DNA of 64,000 bases from Pelomonas sp. Root1217 (GTDB taxonomy: Bacteria; Pseudomonadota; Gammaproteobacteria; Burkholderiales; Burkholderiaceae_C): positions 78,504 to 142,503 of the forward strand of contig NZ_LMDC01000028.1 in assembly GCF_001425705.1 (NCBI RefSeq), read 5' to 3'. Positions 21,743 to 30,799 of this stretch are shown one piece after another. Below the pieces are notes generated by a model. The model was not told the DNA's origin. It saw nothing but the letters and a program-made list of their open reading frames with translations, and ran no database searches. Numbering within the stretch: the stretch's first letter is position 1; every line of letters begins with the position of its first letter. A program made the translations under genes and the position numbers.

Positions 21743-22096
21743 TCAGCTCTTGACCAGCAGTTGCGCGCCGTTCACCCGCGCGGCGCCTTTGTCGAAAGTC
21801 CACAGCGGCTGCTCGCCGGCCTGGGCGGCCAGCGCGATGTGCAGGCAGTCGGCGAAGTCTGCCGGGCCTTGGCGGAGCAGCTGCAGCGCCACCTCCAGCG
21901 CACGCTCCGATTCGATGCTCAGCTCGGCCGCCGAGAACAGCGATGACAGGGCTTGCAGCAGAACGACGGTGACCGGCACGAAGAGCGTGGCACCTTCACC
22001 CGTCAGCCGCGCCAGCAGCTGGCGCACCGCTGCGGCCTGCGCGGCGTCGTCCTGGACAAGGTAGCGCACCAGGACGTTGGTATCGAGCGCGGGTAC
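21743..22096 (-). pseudogene. PIN-domain toxin (VapC-like), probably damaged
   Basis: The reading frame encodes a VapC-like PIN ribonuclease: ALDTNVLVRYLVQDD with the first catalytic Asp, DFADCLHIALA and a late TFDKGAARV. Two features suggest decay. First, between the antitoxin stop and the DTN motif there is no ATG, GTG or TTG; the expected start position holds GTA (22096-22094), and the first usable start, GTG at 22069, omits the catalytic Asp. Second, the segment after FVPVTVVL runs straight into LQALSSLF, lacking the Glu-containing helix usual there, so the chain is about 117 residues instead of about 135-140. Weak initiation at GTA cannot be excluded. It lies directly behind the antitoxin gene in the same frame. 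Confidence 0.7.
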
Positions 22097-22099
22097 GCC

Positions 22100-22321
22100 T
22101 CAGCGCCAGGGGTTCATCTCGTCGATGCCGATGCGCTTGCCCTTGGGGGGCTTGAGCATGCCGGCCATGTCGAGGATGGACTTGCTCTTGACCCGCACGA
22201 TCAGAGTGCCATCGGGCATGGCCGACCACACCAGGCGCGTGCCCGGCTTGGCATCCACGAGCGCCCGGATTTCCGCGGGCATGGTGGTCTGGCCCTTGGC
22301 GGTGACGGTCGATTCGGACAT
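22100..22321 (-). CDS. AbrB/MazE-type antitoxin (VapB-like)
   Basis: A 73-residue protein with a swapped-hairpin AbrB DNA-binding N-terminus (STVTAKGQTTMPAEIRALV, then KPGTRLVW) and a C-terminal tail with AGMLKPPKGKR that would wrap the toxin. AAGGAG lies five bases before the ATG, an excellent ribosome site. It would neutralise the PIN toxin behind it and repress the pair. Unlike the toxin it looks intact. Confidence 0.9.
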   Translation of the reverse strand: MSESTVTAKGQTTMPAEIRALVDAKPGTRLVWSAMPDGTLIVRVKSKSILDMAGMLKPPKGKRIGIDEMNPWR

Positions 22322-22361
22322 GGCGGCTCCTTACTCTCGGCAGGATAGCAATTCGGCCAGT

Positions 22362-22393
22362 AAAAAGGGCCGGCCACTTGACGTGACCGGCCC
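22362..22393 (-). terminator. Intrinsic terminator of RND operon 1
   Basis: On the minus strand an 11-pair stem with one mismatch (arms 22393-22383 and 22377-22367, loop 5) is followed by a run of five T. It lies 30 bases beyond the stop of the RND permease at 22423 and would end that transcript before the antitoxin gene. Confidence 0.85.
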
Positions 22394-22422
22394 AGCGCCG
22401 AGGCGATCGAGGGATCTCTTGC

Positions 22423-25400
22423 TTATTCCTTGTCCGCCGGCATCGCCCCCGGCATGCCGTGCAGCGGCATCGACGAGGCACCGCCCTGCTCCGCCTTCTT
22501 CTTGGCGGGCTTCTTTTCGCGCACCAGATAGCTGTACAGCACCGGCACCACCACCAGCGTCAGCAGCGTCGACGTGATGACGCCGCCAATGATGGCGCGG
22601 CCCATGGGCGCCTGGATCTCGCCGCCGTCGTTGAGCGCGATGGCCATCGGCAGCATGCCGAAGATCATCGCCGCCGTCGTCATGATGATGGGGCGCATGC
22701 GGATCAGGCCGGCCTCGCGCAACGCTTCGGCGACGGTCGCACCCGCCTTGCGGGCATGGTTGGCGAAATCCACCAGCAGGATGGCGTTCTTGGTGACCAG
22801 ACCCATCAGCATGACCAGACCGATCATCGAGAACACATTCAGCGTCGAGCGCCACAGCAGCAGGGCCAGCATCACGCCGATGAGGGCGAGAGGCAGTGAG
22901 GCCATGATGGCGATGGGCTGCAGGAAGCTGCCGAACTGGCTGGCCAGCACGATGTAGATGAAGATGCCGGCCAGCGCCATCGCCGCCAGCAGGCCGTTGA
23001 AGGCCTCGGCCTGCTGCTTGCCGGCGCCGTCCACCTTGAAGCTGGTGCCCGGGGGCAGCTGGGTGGCCTTGATCAGCTTCTGCACATCGGCATTCACGTC
23101 GCCGCCCGGGCGGCCCTGGACGCCGGCGAACACGGCCTCGCGGCGCTGCAGGTTTTCGCGGCGGATCACCTCGGGGTTGAACACCGGCTCGATGGTCGCG
23201 ACCTGGTCCAGCGTGATGGGCGCACCGTCCTTGGAGAAGGCCACGGGCAGCTTGCTCATCTGCTCGATGCGCTCGCGCTGTTCACGCGGCAGGCGCAGCA
23301 GCACCTCGACCTGGTTGCCGTCGGGCGTCGTCCAGTAGGTCGCGATCTCGCCGTTCACGTAGGCACGCAGGCTGGAGGCGATCTGCGGCGCCGTCAGGCC
23401 CAGCTCGCGGATGGCCGAATCCTTCAGGCGCACGGCAAAGGCCGGCAGGCCGGGCTTGACGGTCGTGTCCACATCGACGGCGCCGGGAATCTTCTTGATC
23501 TTCTCGACCAGGTCGGTGGCGGCCTGGGTCAGCACCTCGGGGTCGCTGCCGAGGATGGTGATCCAGATCGGGCGGTTGAAACCGACACTGACCTCGATGC
23601 CGGGGATCTTGGCAATGTCGGCGCGGATGGCGTCCTCGATCTCCTTTTGCGTGCGCTTGCGCTCGCTGCGGTCGGTCAGCGTGATATTCAGCGCCGCCTG
23701 GTTGCGGCCGGTGGACAGGCCTTCGCCGGTGCTGCCAACCACGGTCGAGACGGTCTTGATCTCGGGGTAATTCTTGAGGATCTCCTCGATCTGGGCGACC
23801 TTGGCGCTGCCGCGCTCGATGCTGCTGGCCACCGGCATGCGCAGGTTGACCTGCGTGAAGCCGTTGTCCGTCTCGGGCACGAATTCGCTGCCGACCATGG
23901 GCGCCAGGGCCAGTGCGGCGACGAAGCTGGCGAACGCACCCCACATGACGAGGCCCCGCGGCGTCAGCGTCGCGAAGCGGAACACGCGCTTCGCGGCCTT
24001 GTCGCGCTTGCCGTCCGCGCTGAACGGATGTCCATAGGCGGGAATGGGCGGCACGAAGACGCGGTAGCGGCGGCCGGAGAAGGCCCAGTCGATCGTCCTG
24101 GCATAGAGGTCGTGCAGGCGGTCCATGCTCCAGTCGGTCGCGCGGATGAGATGACCGATGACAGGCCAGTGCTTGATGCGCGTGCCCGGCGGATCTGGCC
24201 AGACCGACGACAGCATCGGGTCGAGCGTGAAACTGACGAACAGGCTGACCAGCACCGCCACCGCGACGGTGATGCCGAAGGGGTAGAAGAACTTGCCGAT
24301 GATGCCGCCCATGAAGGCGACGGGCACGAACACCGCGCAGATGGCAAAGGTCGTCGCCATGACGGCCAGGCCGATCTCGTTGGTGCCATCGAACGACGCC
24401 TGGCGGTGGTCCTTGCCCATGGCCACATGGCGCACGATGTTCTCGCGCACGACGATGGCGTCGTCGATCAGCAGGCCGATGCACAGGCTCAAGGCCATCA
24501 TCGTCATGAAGTTCAGCGTGAAGCCGAAGGCCTGCACGGCGATGAAGCTGGAGATGACGGCGATGGGCAGCGTGAGGCCGGTGATGATGGTCGAGCGCCA
24601 GCTGTGCAGGAACAGGAAGACGATGGCCACCGTCAGCAGCGCGCCTTCAATCAGCGTGTGCTGCAGACCGGTCAGCGAGCCCTTGACGAAGTCGCTGGCG
24701 GCGTAGATGAGGCGCAGCTCGACGTCCTTGGGCAGCGTCTTGCGCAGCTCGTCCATCGCCTCCTTCACGGACTCGCCGGTCTTGACGATGTTGGCGTCCT
24801 GCTGCTTGAAGATGTTGAAGCTGACGGCCGGCTGGCCGTTGATGCGGGCGATGCTGTCCTGCTCGCGCTCGCGCTCGACCAGGGTGCCGAGGTCGTTCAG
24901 CGTCAGCGCCAGGTTGCCGCGGCGGGCGACGATCATGTTGCCGAAAGCCTTGGGGTCCTTCACGCGACCTTCCACGCGCAGGATGGCGTCGGAGGTGGAG
25001 TCGGACAGCAGGCCCACCGGCTGATCGGCGTTGGCCTCAGCCAGCGCCTTGGCGATCTCGGCCGGCGTCACGCTGTAGGCGCGCAGCCGCATCGGGTCGA
25101 GGTCGATACGCACCTCGCGGGTGGTCAGGCCGCCCACGTCCACCTTGGCCACACCTTCCACACGACCCAGGCGCTTGGAGACGATCAGGTCGGCCATCAT
25201 GGACAGCTCGCGCGAGCCGCGTGTGGGGCTCAGCAGCGCCATGACGACGACGGGCTGCGAGTTGTCGTTCTCGAAGCGCTGCACCGTCGGCGGCTTGGCG
25301 TCACGCGGGAATCGGGCCTGCGCGGCGGCGACGCGGTCGCGCAGGTCCTGCATCGCGCGGCCCATGTCGGCGTTCAGCGAGAACTCAACGCTGGCCTGCA

Positions 25401-25665
25401 CACGGCCCTCGAAGCTGCGCGACTGGATGCGTTCCACGCCGGCAATCGTGTTCAGCGCCTCTTCCAGGGGTTTGGCGATCTCGCGCTCGACGGCCTCGGG
25501 CGAGGCGCCGGGATAGCGCACATCCACCTGCGCGCCGGGGAAGGAAATGTCGGGCATCTGCTCGACACCCAGCTTGGCATAGGAAAACAGGCCCAGCACG
25601 CACAGGGCCACCATCACCATGGTCGCGAAGACCGGGTTCTGGATGGAAACGCGGGTCATCCACAT
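22423..25665 (-). CDS. RND efflux inner-membrane permease 1
   Basis: A 1080-residue AcrB/MdtB-type proton-driven exporter with 12 membrane helices and two large periplasmic loops. The paired proton-relay aspartates are D401-D402 in LLIDDAIVVRENIVRH. The internal repeat is visible as SFPGAQVDVRYPGASPEAVE near residue 45 and a second half beginning after about residue 560. The start at 25665 is ten bases from the adaptor stop; an in-frame ATG two codons later is also possible. Upstream open frame lies inside the adaptor gene. It works with the adaptor just upstream. No outer-membrane channel gene is adjacent, so a TolC-like partner must be encoded elsewhere. Substrate not predictable. Confidence 0.95.
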   Translation of the reverse strand: MWMTRVSIQNPVFATMVMVALCVLGLFSYAKLGVEQMPDISFPGAQVDVRYPGASPEAVEREIAKPLEEALNTIAGVERIQSRSFEGRVQASVEFSLNADMGRAMQDLRDRVAAAQARFPRDAKPPTVQRFENDNSQPVVVMALLSPTRGSRELSMMADLIVSKRLGRVEGVAKVDVGGLTTREVRIDLDPMRLRAYSVTPAEIAKALAEANADQPVGLLSDSTSDAILRVEGRVKDPKAFGNMIVARRGNLALTLNDLGTLVEREREQDSIARINGQPAVSFNIFKQQDANIVKTGESVKEAMDELRKTLPKDVELRLIYAASDFVKGSLTGLQHTLIEGALLTVAIVFLFLHSWRSTIITGLTLPIAVISSFIAVQAFGFTLNFMTMMALSLCIGLLIDDAIVVRENIVRHVAMGKDHRQASFDGTNEIGLAVMATTFAICAVFVPVAFMGGIIGKFFYPFGITVAVAVLVSLFVSFTLDPMLSSVWPDPPGTRIKHWPVIGHLIRATDWSMDRLHDLYARTIDWAFSGRRYRVFVPPIPAYGHPFSADGKRDKAAKRVFRFATLTPRGLVMWGAFASFVAALALAPMVGSEFVPETDNGFTQVNLRMPVASSIERGSAKVAQIEEILKNYPEIKTVSTVVGSTGEGLSTGRNQAALNITLTDRSERKRTQKEIEDAIRADIAKIPGIEVSVGFNRPIWITILGSDPEVLTQAATDLVEKIKKIPGAVDVDTTVKPGLPAFAVRLKDSAIRELGLTAPQIASSLRAYVNGEIATYWTTPDGNQVEVLLRLPREQRERIEQMSKLPVAFSKDGAPITLDQVATIEPVFNPEVIRRENLQRREAVFAGVQGRPGGDVNADVQKLIKATQLPPGTSFKVDGAGKQQAEAFNGLLAAMALAGIFIYIVLASQFGSFLQPIAIMASLPLALIGVMLALLLWRSTLNVFSMIGLVMLMGLVTKNAILLVDFANHARKAGATVAEALREAGLIRMRPIIMTTAAMIFGMLPMAIALNDGGEIQAPMGRAIIGGVITSTLLTLVVVPVLYSYLVREKKPAKKKAEQGGASSMPLHGMPGAMPADKE

Positions 25666-25675
25666 GCTGCGGCCC

Positions 25676-26842
25676 TCACTGTTGAGTCGTGGCTGCGGAG
25701 GCGGCCGAGCTGGCCACCTTGGCCTTGGTGGCCACGATGGTGGCCTTGTCGCCTTCACGCAGGTTGTCGAAGCGCGCGGCCAGCACCTGGGCCTCGGGCT
25801 TGAGGCCGTTCAGCACTTCGACGCGGCCCTCGCGGGCATCGCTGCGGCCGGTCGTCACGATGCGGCGTACCAGCGCCCCGCTCTCGATCATCCAGACCTG
25901 CTCCTGGCCGGCATTGCGGCTGATGGCAGCGATGGGCACGGTCAGGCGCTGGGTGTCGTCGGGCAGCACCACCTTGGCGACGGCGTACTGGCCGGCACGG
26001 TAGAGCTCCTTGGAGTTGTTCAGCACCAGCGTCACGCCGATGGAGCGCGTGCCCGGCTCGGCGCTGGGCGCGATGCGGTCGATCTTGGCCTCGACCGGTT
26101 CGTCCACGCCTTCGACGTTCACCTGCACCGTCATGCCGGGCTTCAGGCGGCTCACCTCGTGGGTACCGACCAGGCCGGCCAGCTCCAGCTTGGAGAGGTC
26201 GACGATGGTCAGGATCTGTTGTTCAGCGGCCACTTTTTCGCCGGGCACCACGTGGCGCTTGGAAACGACGCCGCTGATGGGCGCCACCAGGGCGGCCTGG
26301 CGCATGGTCACCTGGCTGGTATCGAGCTGGGCCTTGGCAGCGTTCCAGTTGGCGCGGGCCGATTCATACGCGGCACGGGAGTTGTCGAGCGCCGTCTGGG
26401 CGATGAAGTTCTTGGCAGCCAAGCCTTCGTTGGCCTTGAAGCTGCGCTCGGCTTGTTCCATCTGGGCGCGCATGGCTTCGACACTGGCGCCGCGCTCGGC
26501 GATGCGATAGCGCAGCTCTTCCAGGTCGACCTGGCCGAGAGCCTGGCCGGCCTTGACCCGGCTGCCTTCGCCGACAGCGAGGTTGAGCAGGGTGCCGTTG
26601 GACTTGGCACGCACCATGGCCGTACCTGGTGCGACCAGTGGGCCGCTGAATTCGATCTGGGCCGGCATGGCGGTCAGCGTCGGCTTGACGACTTCGCTGG
26701 GCACGAACTCCAGCACGGTCTTGGCCTTCTCGTCACCCGGCTTCTTGGGGCCATCGCCCTTGCTCGCCATGACGGCCACCCCGGCACCGCCCACCAACAA
26801 CACGGCTGCGACGACGCTACCGATCTTCCAAGACTTGCGCAT
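25676..26842 (-). CDS. RND efflux periplasmic adaptor 1
   Basis: A 388-residue membrane-fusion protein (HlyD/AcrA family). It has an N-terminal membrane anchor at about residues 8-25 with no lipobox, a biotinyl-lipoyl-like domain (AMVRAKSNGTLLNLAVGEGSRVKAGQALGQVD), a coiled-coil hairpin (about 110-175), the second lipoyl half (LVAPISGVVSKRHVVPGEKV) and beta-barrel and membrane-proximal domains. It bridges the permease to an outer-membrane channel. The ATG at 26842 follows GGGGGAG by two bases; the upstream in-frame ATG at 26857 is unlikely. First gene of the pair. Confidence 0.94.
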   Translation of the reverse strand: MRKSWKIGSVVAAVLLVGGAGVAVMASKGDGPKKPGDEKAKTVLEFVPSEVVKPTLTAMPAQIEFSGPLVAPGTAMVRAKSNGTLLNLAVGEGSRVKAGQALGQVDLEELRYRIAERGASVEAMRAQMEQAERSFKANEGLAAKNFIAQTALDNSRAAYESARANWNAAKAQLDTSQVTMRQAALVAPISGVVSKRHVVPGEKVAAEQQILTIVDLSKLELAGLVGTHEVSRLKPGMTVQVNVEGVDEPVEAKIDRIAPSAEPGTRSIGVTLVLNNSKELYRAGQYAVAKVVLPDDTQRLTVPIAAISRNAGQEQVWMIESGALVRRIVTTGRSDAREGRVEVLNGLKPEAQVLAARFDNLREGDKATIVATKAKVASSAASAATTQQ

Positions 26843-26992
26843 GGCTCCCCCAGTCACTCACTGATTTCACGACCTTTACAGTCTAGAAACCGGCGCGAGG
26901 CGGCGCAGCGGACTTGTGACGAAACGCGGTTTGCGAGGGTTGAGCTGCACCGGCCAGCGATCAGGCTGGCGGCCCGGCGGATGAACTGACGG
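26843..26992. other. Spacer between RND operon 1 and aroC
   Basis: 150 bases with no gene. It must hold the promoter of the minus-strand efflux operon. A short hairpin, GCCAGC and GCTGGC with a 6-base loop (26953-26970), lies behind aroC but has no T run, so I do not call it a terminator. Confidence 0.4.
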
Positions 26993-28096
26993 TCAGACCG
27001 GACGAGCTGCGGGAATGGGGTCGGTCGGCAGGGCCACGTCGCCACACTGCGCCCTATGACGAAGGGCATGGTCCATCAGCACCAGGGCCAGCATGGCCTC
27101 GGCGATGGGCGTGGCGCGGATGCCGACGCAGGGATCGTGGCGACCGAAGGTTTCCACCACGGACGGGTTGCCGGCACGGTCGATGCTCGCCTTGGGCGAA
27201 CGGATGGAACTGGTCGGCTTGATGGCAATGCTGGCGACGATGTCCTGGCCGGTGGAGATGCCGCCCAGCATGCCGCCCGAGTTGTTGCTGGCAAAGCCTT
27301 CGCGGGTCAGCTCGTCGCCATGCTCGGTGCCCTTCTGGGCGACGACGCCGAAGCCGGCGCCGATCTCCACGCCCTTGACGGCGTTGATGCCCATCAGCGC
27401 GTAGGCGATGTCGGCGTCGAGCTTGTCGAACAGCGGCTCGCCCAAGCCGACCGGCACGCCGGTGGCCTCGACGCGGATGCGCGCGCCGACCGAGTCACCG
27501 GCCTTGCGCAGGGCGTCCATGTAAGCCTCCAGCTCAGCGATCTTGCTGGCGTTGGCGGCGAAGAAGGGGTTGGCGCCGACGTGTTGCCAGCCCTCGAAAG
27601 GAATCTCGATCTCGCCGAGCTGTGTCATGCAGCCCCGGAACTCGGTGCCATAGGCCTCGCGCAGCCATTTGCGGGCCACCGCGCCGGCGCCGACCATGGG
27701 TGCCGTCAGCCGCGCCGACGAACGGCCGCCGCCGCGCGGGTCGCGCAGGCCGTATTTGCGCCAGTAGGTGTAGTCGGCGTGGCCGGGGCGGAAGGTGTCG
27801 AGGATGTTGCCGTAGTCCTTGCTGCGCTGGTCGGTGTTCTTGATCAGCAGGCAGATCGGCGTACCGGTGGTCAGGCCCTCGTAGACGCCGGACAGGATCT
27901 CGACCGCGTCCGGCTCGTTGCGCTGGGTGACGTGGCGGCTGGTGCCGGGGCGGCGGCGGTCCAGCTCGGGCTGGATGTCGGCCTCGCTCAAGCGCATGCC
28001 CGGCGGACAGCCGTCGATGACGCAGCCGATGGCCGGGCCGTGGCTTTCGCCGAAATTGGTGACGCGAAAGAGTTCGCCGAAGGTGCTGCCTGCCAT
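26993..28096 (-). CDS. aroC: Chorismate synthase
   Basis: A 367-residue enzyme for the last common step of aromatic amino-acid synthesis, converting EPSP to chorismate with reduced FMN. Signatures include [19 protein letters not shown] near residue 15, [38 protein letters not shown] and [13 protein letters not shown]. Length and ends match the family. It is a single gene on the minus strand, separated from the CBS-domain gene upstream by 76 bases that include a terminator. Confidence 0.97.
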   Translation of the reverse strand: MAGSTFGELFRVTNFGESHGPAIGCVIDGCPPGMRLSEADIQPELDRRRPGTSRHVTQRNEPDAVEILSGVYEGLTTGTPICLLIKNTDQRSKDYGNILDTFRPGHADYTYWRKYGLRDPRGGGRSSARLTAPMVGAGAVARKWLREAYGTEFRGCMTQLGEIEIPFEGWQHVGANPFFAANASKIAELEAYMDALRKAGDSVGARIRVEATGVPVGLGEPLFDKLDADIAYALMGINAVKGVEIGAGFGVVAQKGTEHGDELTREGFASNNSGGMLGGISTGQDIVASIAIKPTSSIRSPKASIDRAGNPSVVETFGRHDPCVGIRATPIAEAMLALVLMDHALRHRAQCGDVALPTDPIPAARPV

Positions 28097-28123
28097 GCCG
28101 TCATTCTAGGAGGCGGCCCAAAT

Positions 28124-28148
28124 GAAAAGCGGCCTGCAAAGGCCGCCT
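28124..28148 (-). terminator. Intrinsic terminator behind the CBS-domain gene
   Basis: GCGGCCT (28129-28135) and AGGCCGC (28140-28146) form a perfect seven-pair stem with a 4-base loop. On the minus strand it is followed by TTTTCATTT. It lies about 27 bases after the stop of the CBS-domain gene. Confidence 0.85.
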
Positions 28149-28172
28149 TCATGGACCACGAACCAAGTCGGC

Positions 28173-28640
28173 TCAGCCGGTCTTGGCCGGGTCTTCGATG
28201 GGTTCCTCGACCGGCCAGTCGCGGATATAGGCCTTGAGCATGCGGTTCTCGAAGTCCTGGCTGTCCACCACCGCCTTGGCCACGTCGTAGAACGAGATGA
28301 CGCCCATCAGCGTCTTGCCGTTCATCACCGGCATGTAGCGCGCGTGGCGGCCCAGCATCATGCGGCGCACCTCGTCGATCTCGGTCTCGGGCGTGCAGGT
28401 CAGCGGCGCGTCGTCCATCACCGTGCGCACGATGGTCGTGCCGACCGTGCCCTGGTTCTTCACGATGGCCTGGATGACCTCGCGGAAGGTCAGCATGCCC
28501 ACCAGGTCGCCATGCTCCATGACGACCAGCGAACCAATGTCGCGCTCTGCCATGACGGCCAGTGAATCCTTCAGCGGCTCGTCGGGCGTGACAGTGAACA
28601 AGGTGCCACCTTTGACACGCAGGATATCGACGACTTTCAT
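28173..28640 (-). CDS. CBS-domain pair protein
   Basis: A 155-residue protein made of two CBS domains (about 8-62 and 75-130). Segments such as DSLAVMAERDIGSLVVMEHGD, LVGMLTFREVIQAI and RYMPVMNGKTLMGVISFYDVAKAV are typical. Such stand-alone pairs bind adenine nucleotides and regulate partners; the partner is not evident. GGAG precedes the ATG at 28640, and an extended -10-like TGCTATGTT occurs on the minus strand at 28677-28669. Divergent from metY with 60 bases between starts. Confidence 0.9.
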   Translation of the reverse strand: MKVVDILRVKGGTLFTVTPDEPLKDSLAVMAERDIGSLVVMEHGDLVGMLTFREVIQAIVKNQGTVGTTIVRTVMDDAPLTCTPETEIDEVRRMMLGRHARYMPVMNGKTLMGVISFYDVAKAVVDSQDFENRMLKAYIRDWPVEEPIEDPAKTG

Positions 28641-28700
28641 AGGAAACTCCGTGGCAAAACCCATGGGCAACATAGCACACAATGCCCGCGACTCCACCCC

Positions 28701-30005
28701 ATGAAAATCACCATGCCGGGCTTTGACACCCTAGCTTTGCATGCCGGCGCCACGCCCGATCCGGGCACCGGCGCGCGGTCGACACCGCTGCACCTCAGCA
28801 CCTCCTTCGTCTTCGAGAACAGCGAGCACGCGGCCTCCCTGTTCAACATGGAGCGCTCGGGCCACGTCTACAGCCGGCTGTCCAACCCGACGACGGCCGT
28901 ATTCGAAGAGCGCATGGCGGCGCTGGACGGCGGCATTGGCGCCATCGCGACGGCCAGCGGCCAGGCGGCCCTGCACCTGGCCATCTGCACGCTGATGGGC
29001 GCCGGCAGCCACATCGTCGCCAGCACGGCGCTGTATGGCGGCAGCCACAACCTGCTGCACTACACGCTGCGTCGTTTCGGCATCGAGACGACCTTCGTCA
29101 ACCCACGCGACCTGGATGCCTGGCGCGCGGCCATCCGGCCCGAGACCCGGCTGCTGTTCGGCGAATCGCTGGGCAACCCCGGGCTGGACGTGCTGGACAT
29201 CCCGGCGGTGTCGGCCCTGGCGCATGACGCCGGCCTGCCGCTGCTCGTCGACGCGACCTTCACGACGCCCTATCTGCAGCGCCCGGCCGAACTGGGCGCC
29301 GATCTGGTCTATCACTCGGCCACCAAGTTTCTGTGCGGCCATGGCACCGTGATTGGCGGCGTGCTGGTGGATGCGGGCTCCTTCGACTGGCAGGCCGCGC
29401 ATGATCGCCACGGCCGATTCGAGACCTTGTGCGAGCCGTATGAAGGCTTCCACGGCATGGTGTTCTCAGAGGAAAGCACCGTCGGCGCCTTCCTGTTGCG
29501 CGCCCGCCGCGAGGGTCTGCGCGACTTCGGCGCCTGCATGAGCCCGCATACCGCCTGGCTGATGCTGCAGGGGCTGGAGACATTGCCGCTTCGCATGGCC
29601 CGGCATGTGGCCAACGCGCAGGCGGTGGCCGAGTTCCTGCAGGCACACGACCTGGTCGAGAAGGTGGCCTACCCCGGCCTGGCCTCCCATCCCGACCACG
29701 CCCTGGCCAAGAAGCTCATGCCGCGTGGCGCTGGCGCGGTGTTCTCCTTCGACTTGAAGGGCACGCGGGAACAGGGCCGCGCCTTCATCGAGGCGCTCAA
29801 GCTCTTCTCCCACCTGGCCAACGTTGGCGACGCCAAGTCCCTGGTCATCCACCCCGCCAGCACCACCCACTTCCGCATGGATGACGCGGCGCTCAAGAGT
29901 GCGGGCATCGGCCCGGGCACCATCCGCCTGTCCGTCGGGCTGGAGGACCCGGCCGACCTCATCGACGACCTGAAGCGGGCGCTCAAGGTGGCAGGCAAGG
30001 CATGA
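28701..30005 (+). CDS. metY: O-acetylhomoserine aminocarboxypropyltransferase (sulfhydrylase)
   Basis: A 434-residue PLP enzyme of the Cys/Met metabolism family, expected to make homocysteine from O-acetylhomoserine and sulfide. The cofactor lysine is K209 in VYHSATKFLCGHG; YSRLSNPT binds PLP phosphate. The long form with an insertion between GDAKSLVIHPASTTH and the core is typical of MetY rather than MetB/MetC (about 380-400 residues). An O-succinylhomoserine substrate cannot be excluded. No good Shine-Dalgarno precedes the ATG. Its last four bases overlap the start of the next gene (ATGA). Confidence 0.9.
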   Translation: MKITMPGFDTLALHAGATPDPGTGARSTPLHLSTSFVFENSEHAASLFNMERSGHVYSRLSNPTTAVFEERMAALDGGIGAIATASGQAALHLAICTLMGAGSHIVASTALYGGSHNLLHYTLRRFGIETTFVNPRDLDAWRAAIRPETRLLFGESLGNPGLDVLDIPAVSALAHDAGLPLLVDATFTTPYLQRPAELGADLVYHSATKFLCGHGTVIGGVLVDAGSFDWQAAHDRHGRFETLCEPYEGFHGMVFSEESTVGAFLLRARREGLRDFGACMSPHTAWLMLQGLETLPLRMARHVANAQAVAEFLQAHDLVEKVAYPGLASHPDHALAKKLMPRGAGAVFSFDLKGTREQGRAFIEALKLFSHLANVGDAKSLVIHPASTTHFRMDDAALKSAGIGPGTIRLSVGLEDPADLIDDLKRALKVAGKA

Positions 30006-30799
30006 AGTTCATCGTCGACAACCAAGAGGCCTATGCGTACACGGGCGGCAAGACGTTTGACCCCGCCCTGCCCTGCGTCGTTTTCATCCACGGCGCGCAG
30101 AACGACCACAGCGTCTGGACCCTGCTGGCGCGCTGGTGTGCCCACCACGGCTACGGCGTGCTCGCCGTCGACCTGCCGGGCCATGGCCGCAGCGCTGGCA
30201 CGCCTTTGAAGAGCGTCGAGGACATCGCCTCCTGGCTGCACCGTCTGCTCGACGCGGCCGGCGTGCAAAAGGCCGCCCTCGTCGGCCACAGCATGGGCTC
30301 GCTGATCGCACTCGAAGCGGCTGAACGAGCGTCCACTCTCGTCATGGTCGGTACGGCCTACCCGATGAAGGTCTCGGAGGCTCTTTTGACGACGGCGCGC
30401 GACAAGCCCGAGGCCGCGATGGCCATGGTCACGGCCTTTTCGCATTCGCTGGCCAGCGCCAAGCCAGGCTACCCGGGCCCGGGCGCCTGGCTGCGCGGCG
30501 GCTCGATGGCGCTGATGCGCCGGCTGCAGTCGGGCCAGACGACCGTCAATTTGTTCGAGAACGACTTCCAGGTCTGCGACCACTATGCCGGCGGCGAGGC
30601 TGCGGCTGCTCGCGTAGCCTGCCCGGTGCATTTCATTCTCGGCACGCTGGATCAGATGACCTCGCCCAGGCAGAACGCCGTGCTCGGCGGCCTGCTCAAG
30701 CCGCGAGTCCACACGGTGCCCGCGGGACACGCGCTGATGGCCGAAGCACCGGACGCCGTGCTGGTCGCGCTGAGGGCGGCGCTTCAGCCCAGCTCATAG
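30002..30799 (+). CDS. Alpha/beta hydrolase
   Basis: A 265-residue alpha/beta-fold hydrolase. The nucleophile elbow is GHSMG with Ser97; FIHGAQNDHSVW is the oxyanion region; ILGTLDQMTSP carries the likely Asp and PAGHALMAE the His near 243. No lid-specific feature lets me name the substrate. It overlaps the metY stop by four bases, so the two are translated together; its 3' end overlaps the end of the flavoprotein gene on the other strand by 16 bases. Confidence 0.9.
   Translation: MKFIVDNQEAYAYTGGKTFDPALPCVVFIHGAQNDHSVWTLLARWCAHHGYGVLAVDLPGHGRSAGTPLKSVEDIASWLHRLLDAAGVQKAALVGHSMGSLIALEAAERASTLVMVGTAYPMKVSEALLTTARDKPEAAMAMVTAFSHSLASAKPGYPGPGAWLRGGSMALMRRLQSGQTTVNLFENDFQVCDHYAGGEAAAARVACPVHFILGTLDQMTSPRQNAVLGGLLKPRVHTVPAGHALMAEAPDAVLVALRAALQPSS

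Noticed and set aside
21743-22069. Calling the PIN toxin intact from the GTG at 22069
   Set aside because: That start removes the first catalytic aspartate of the DTN motif.
23647-25803. A 718-codon plus-strand frame opposite RND permease 1, and a similar one at 40506-42368
   Set aside because: Both are shadows of well-conserved permeases; products are His/Asp/Gly-rich with no domain.
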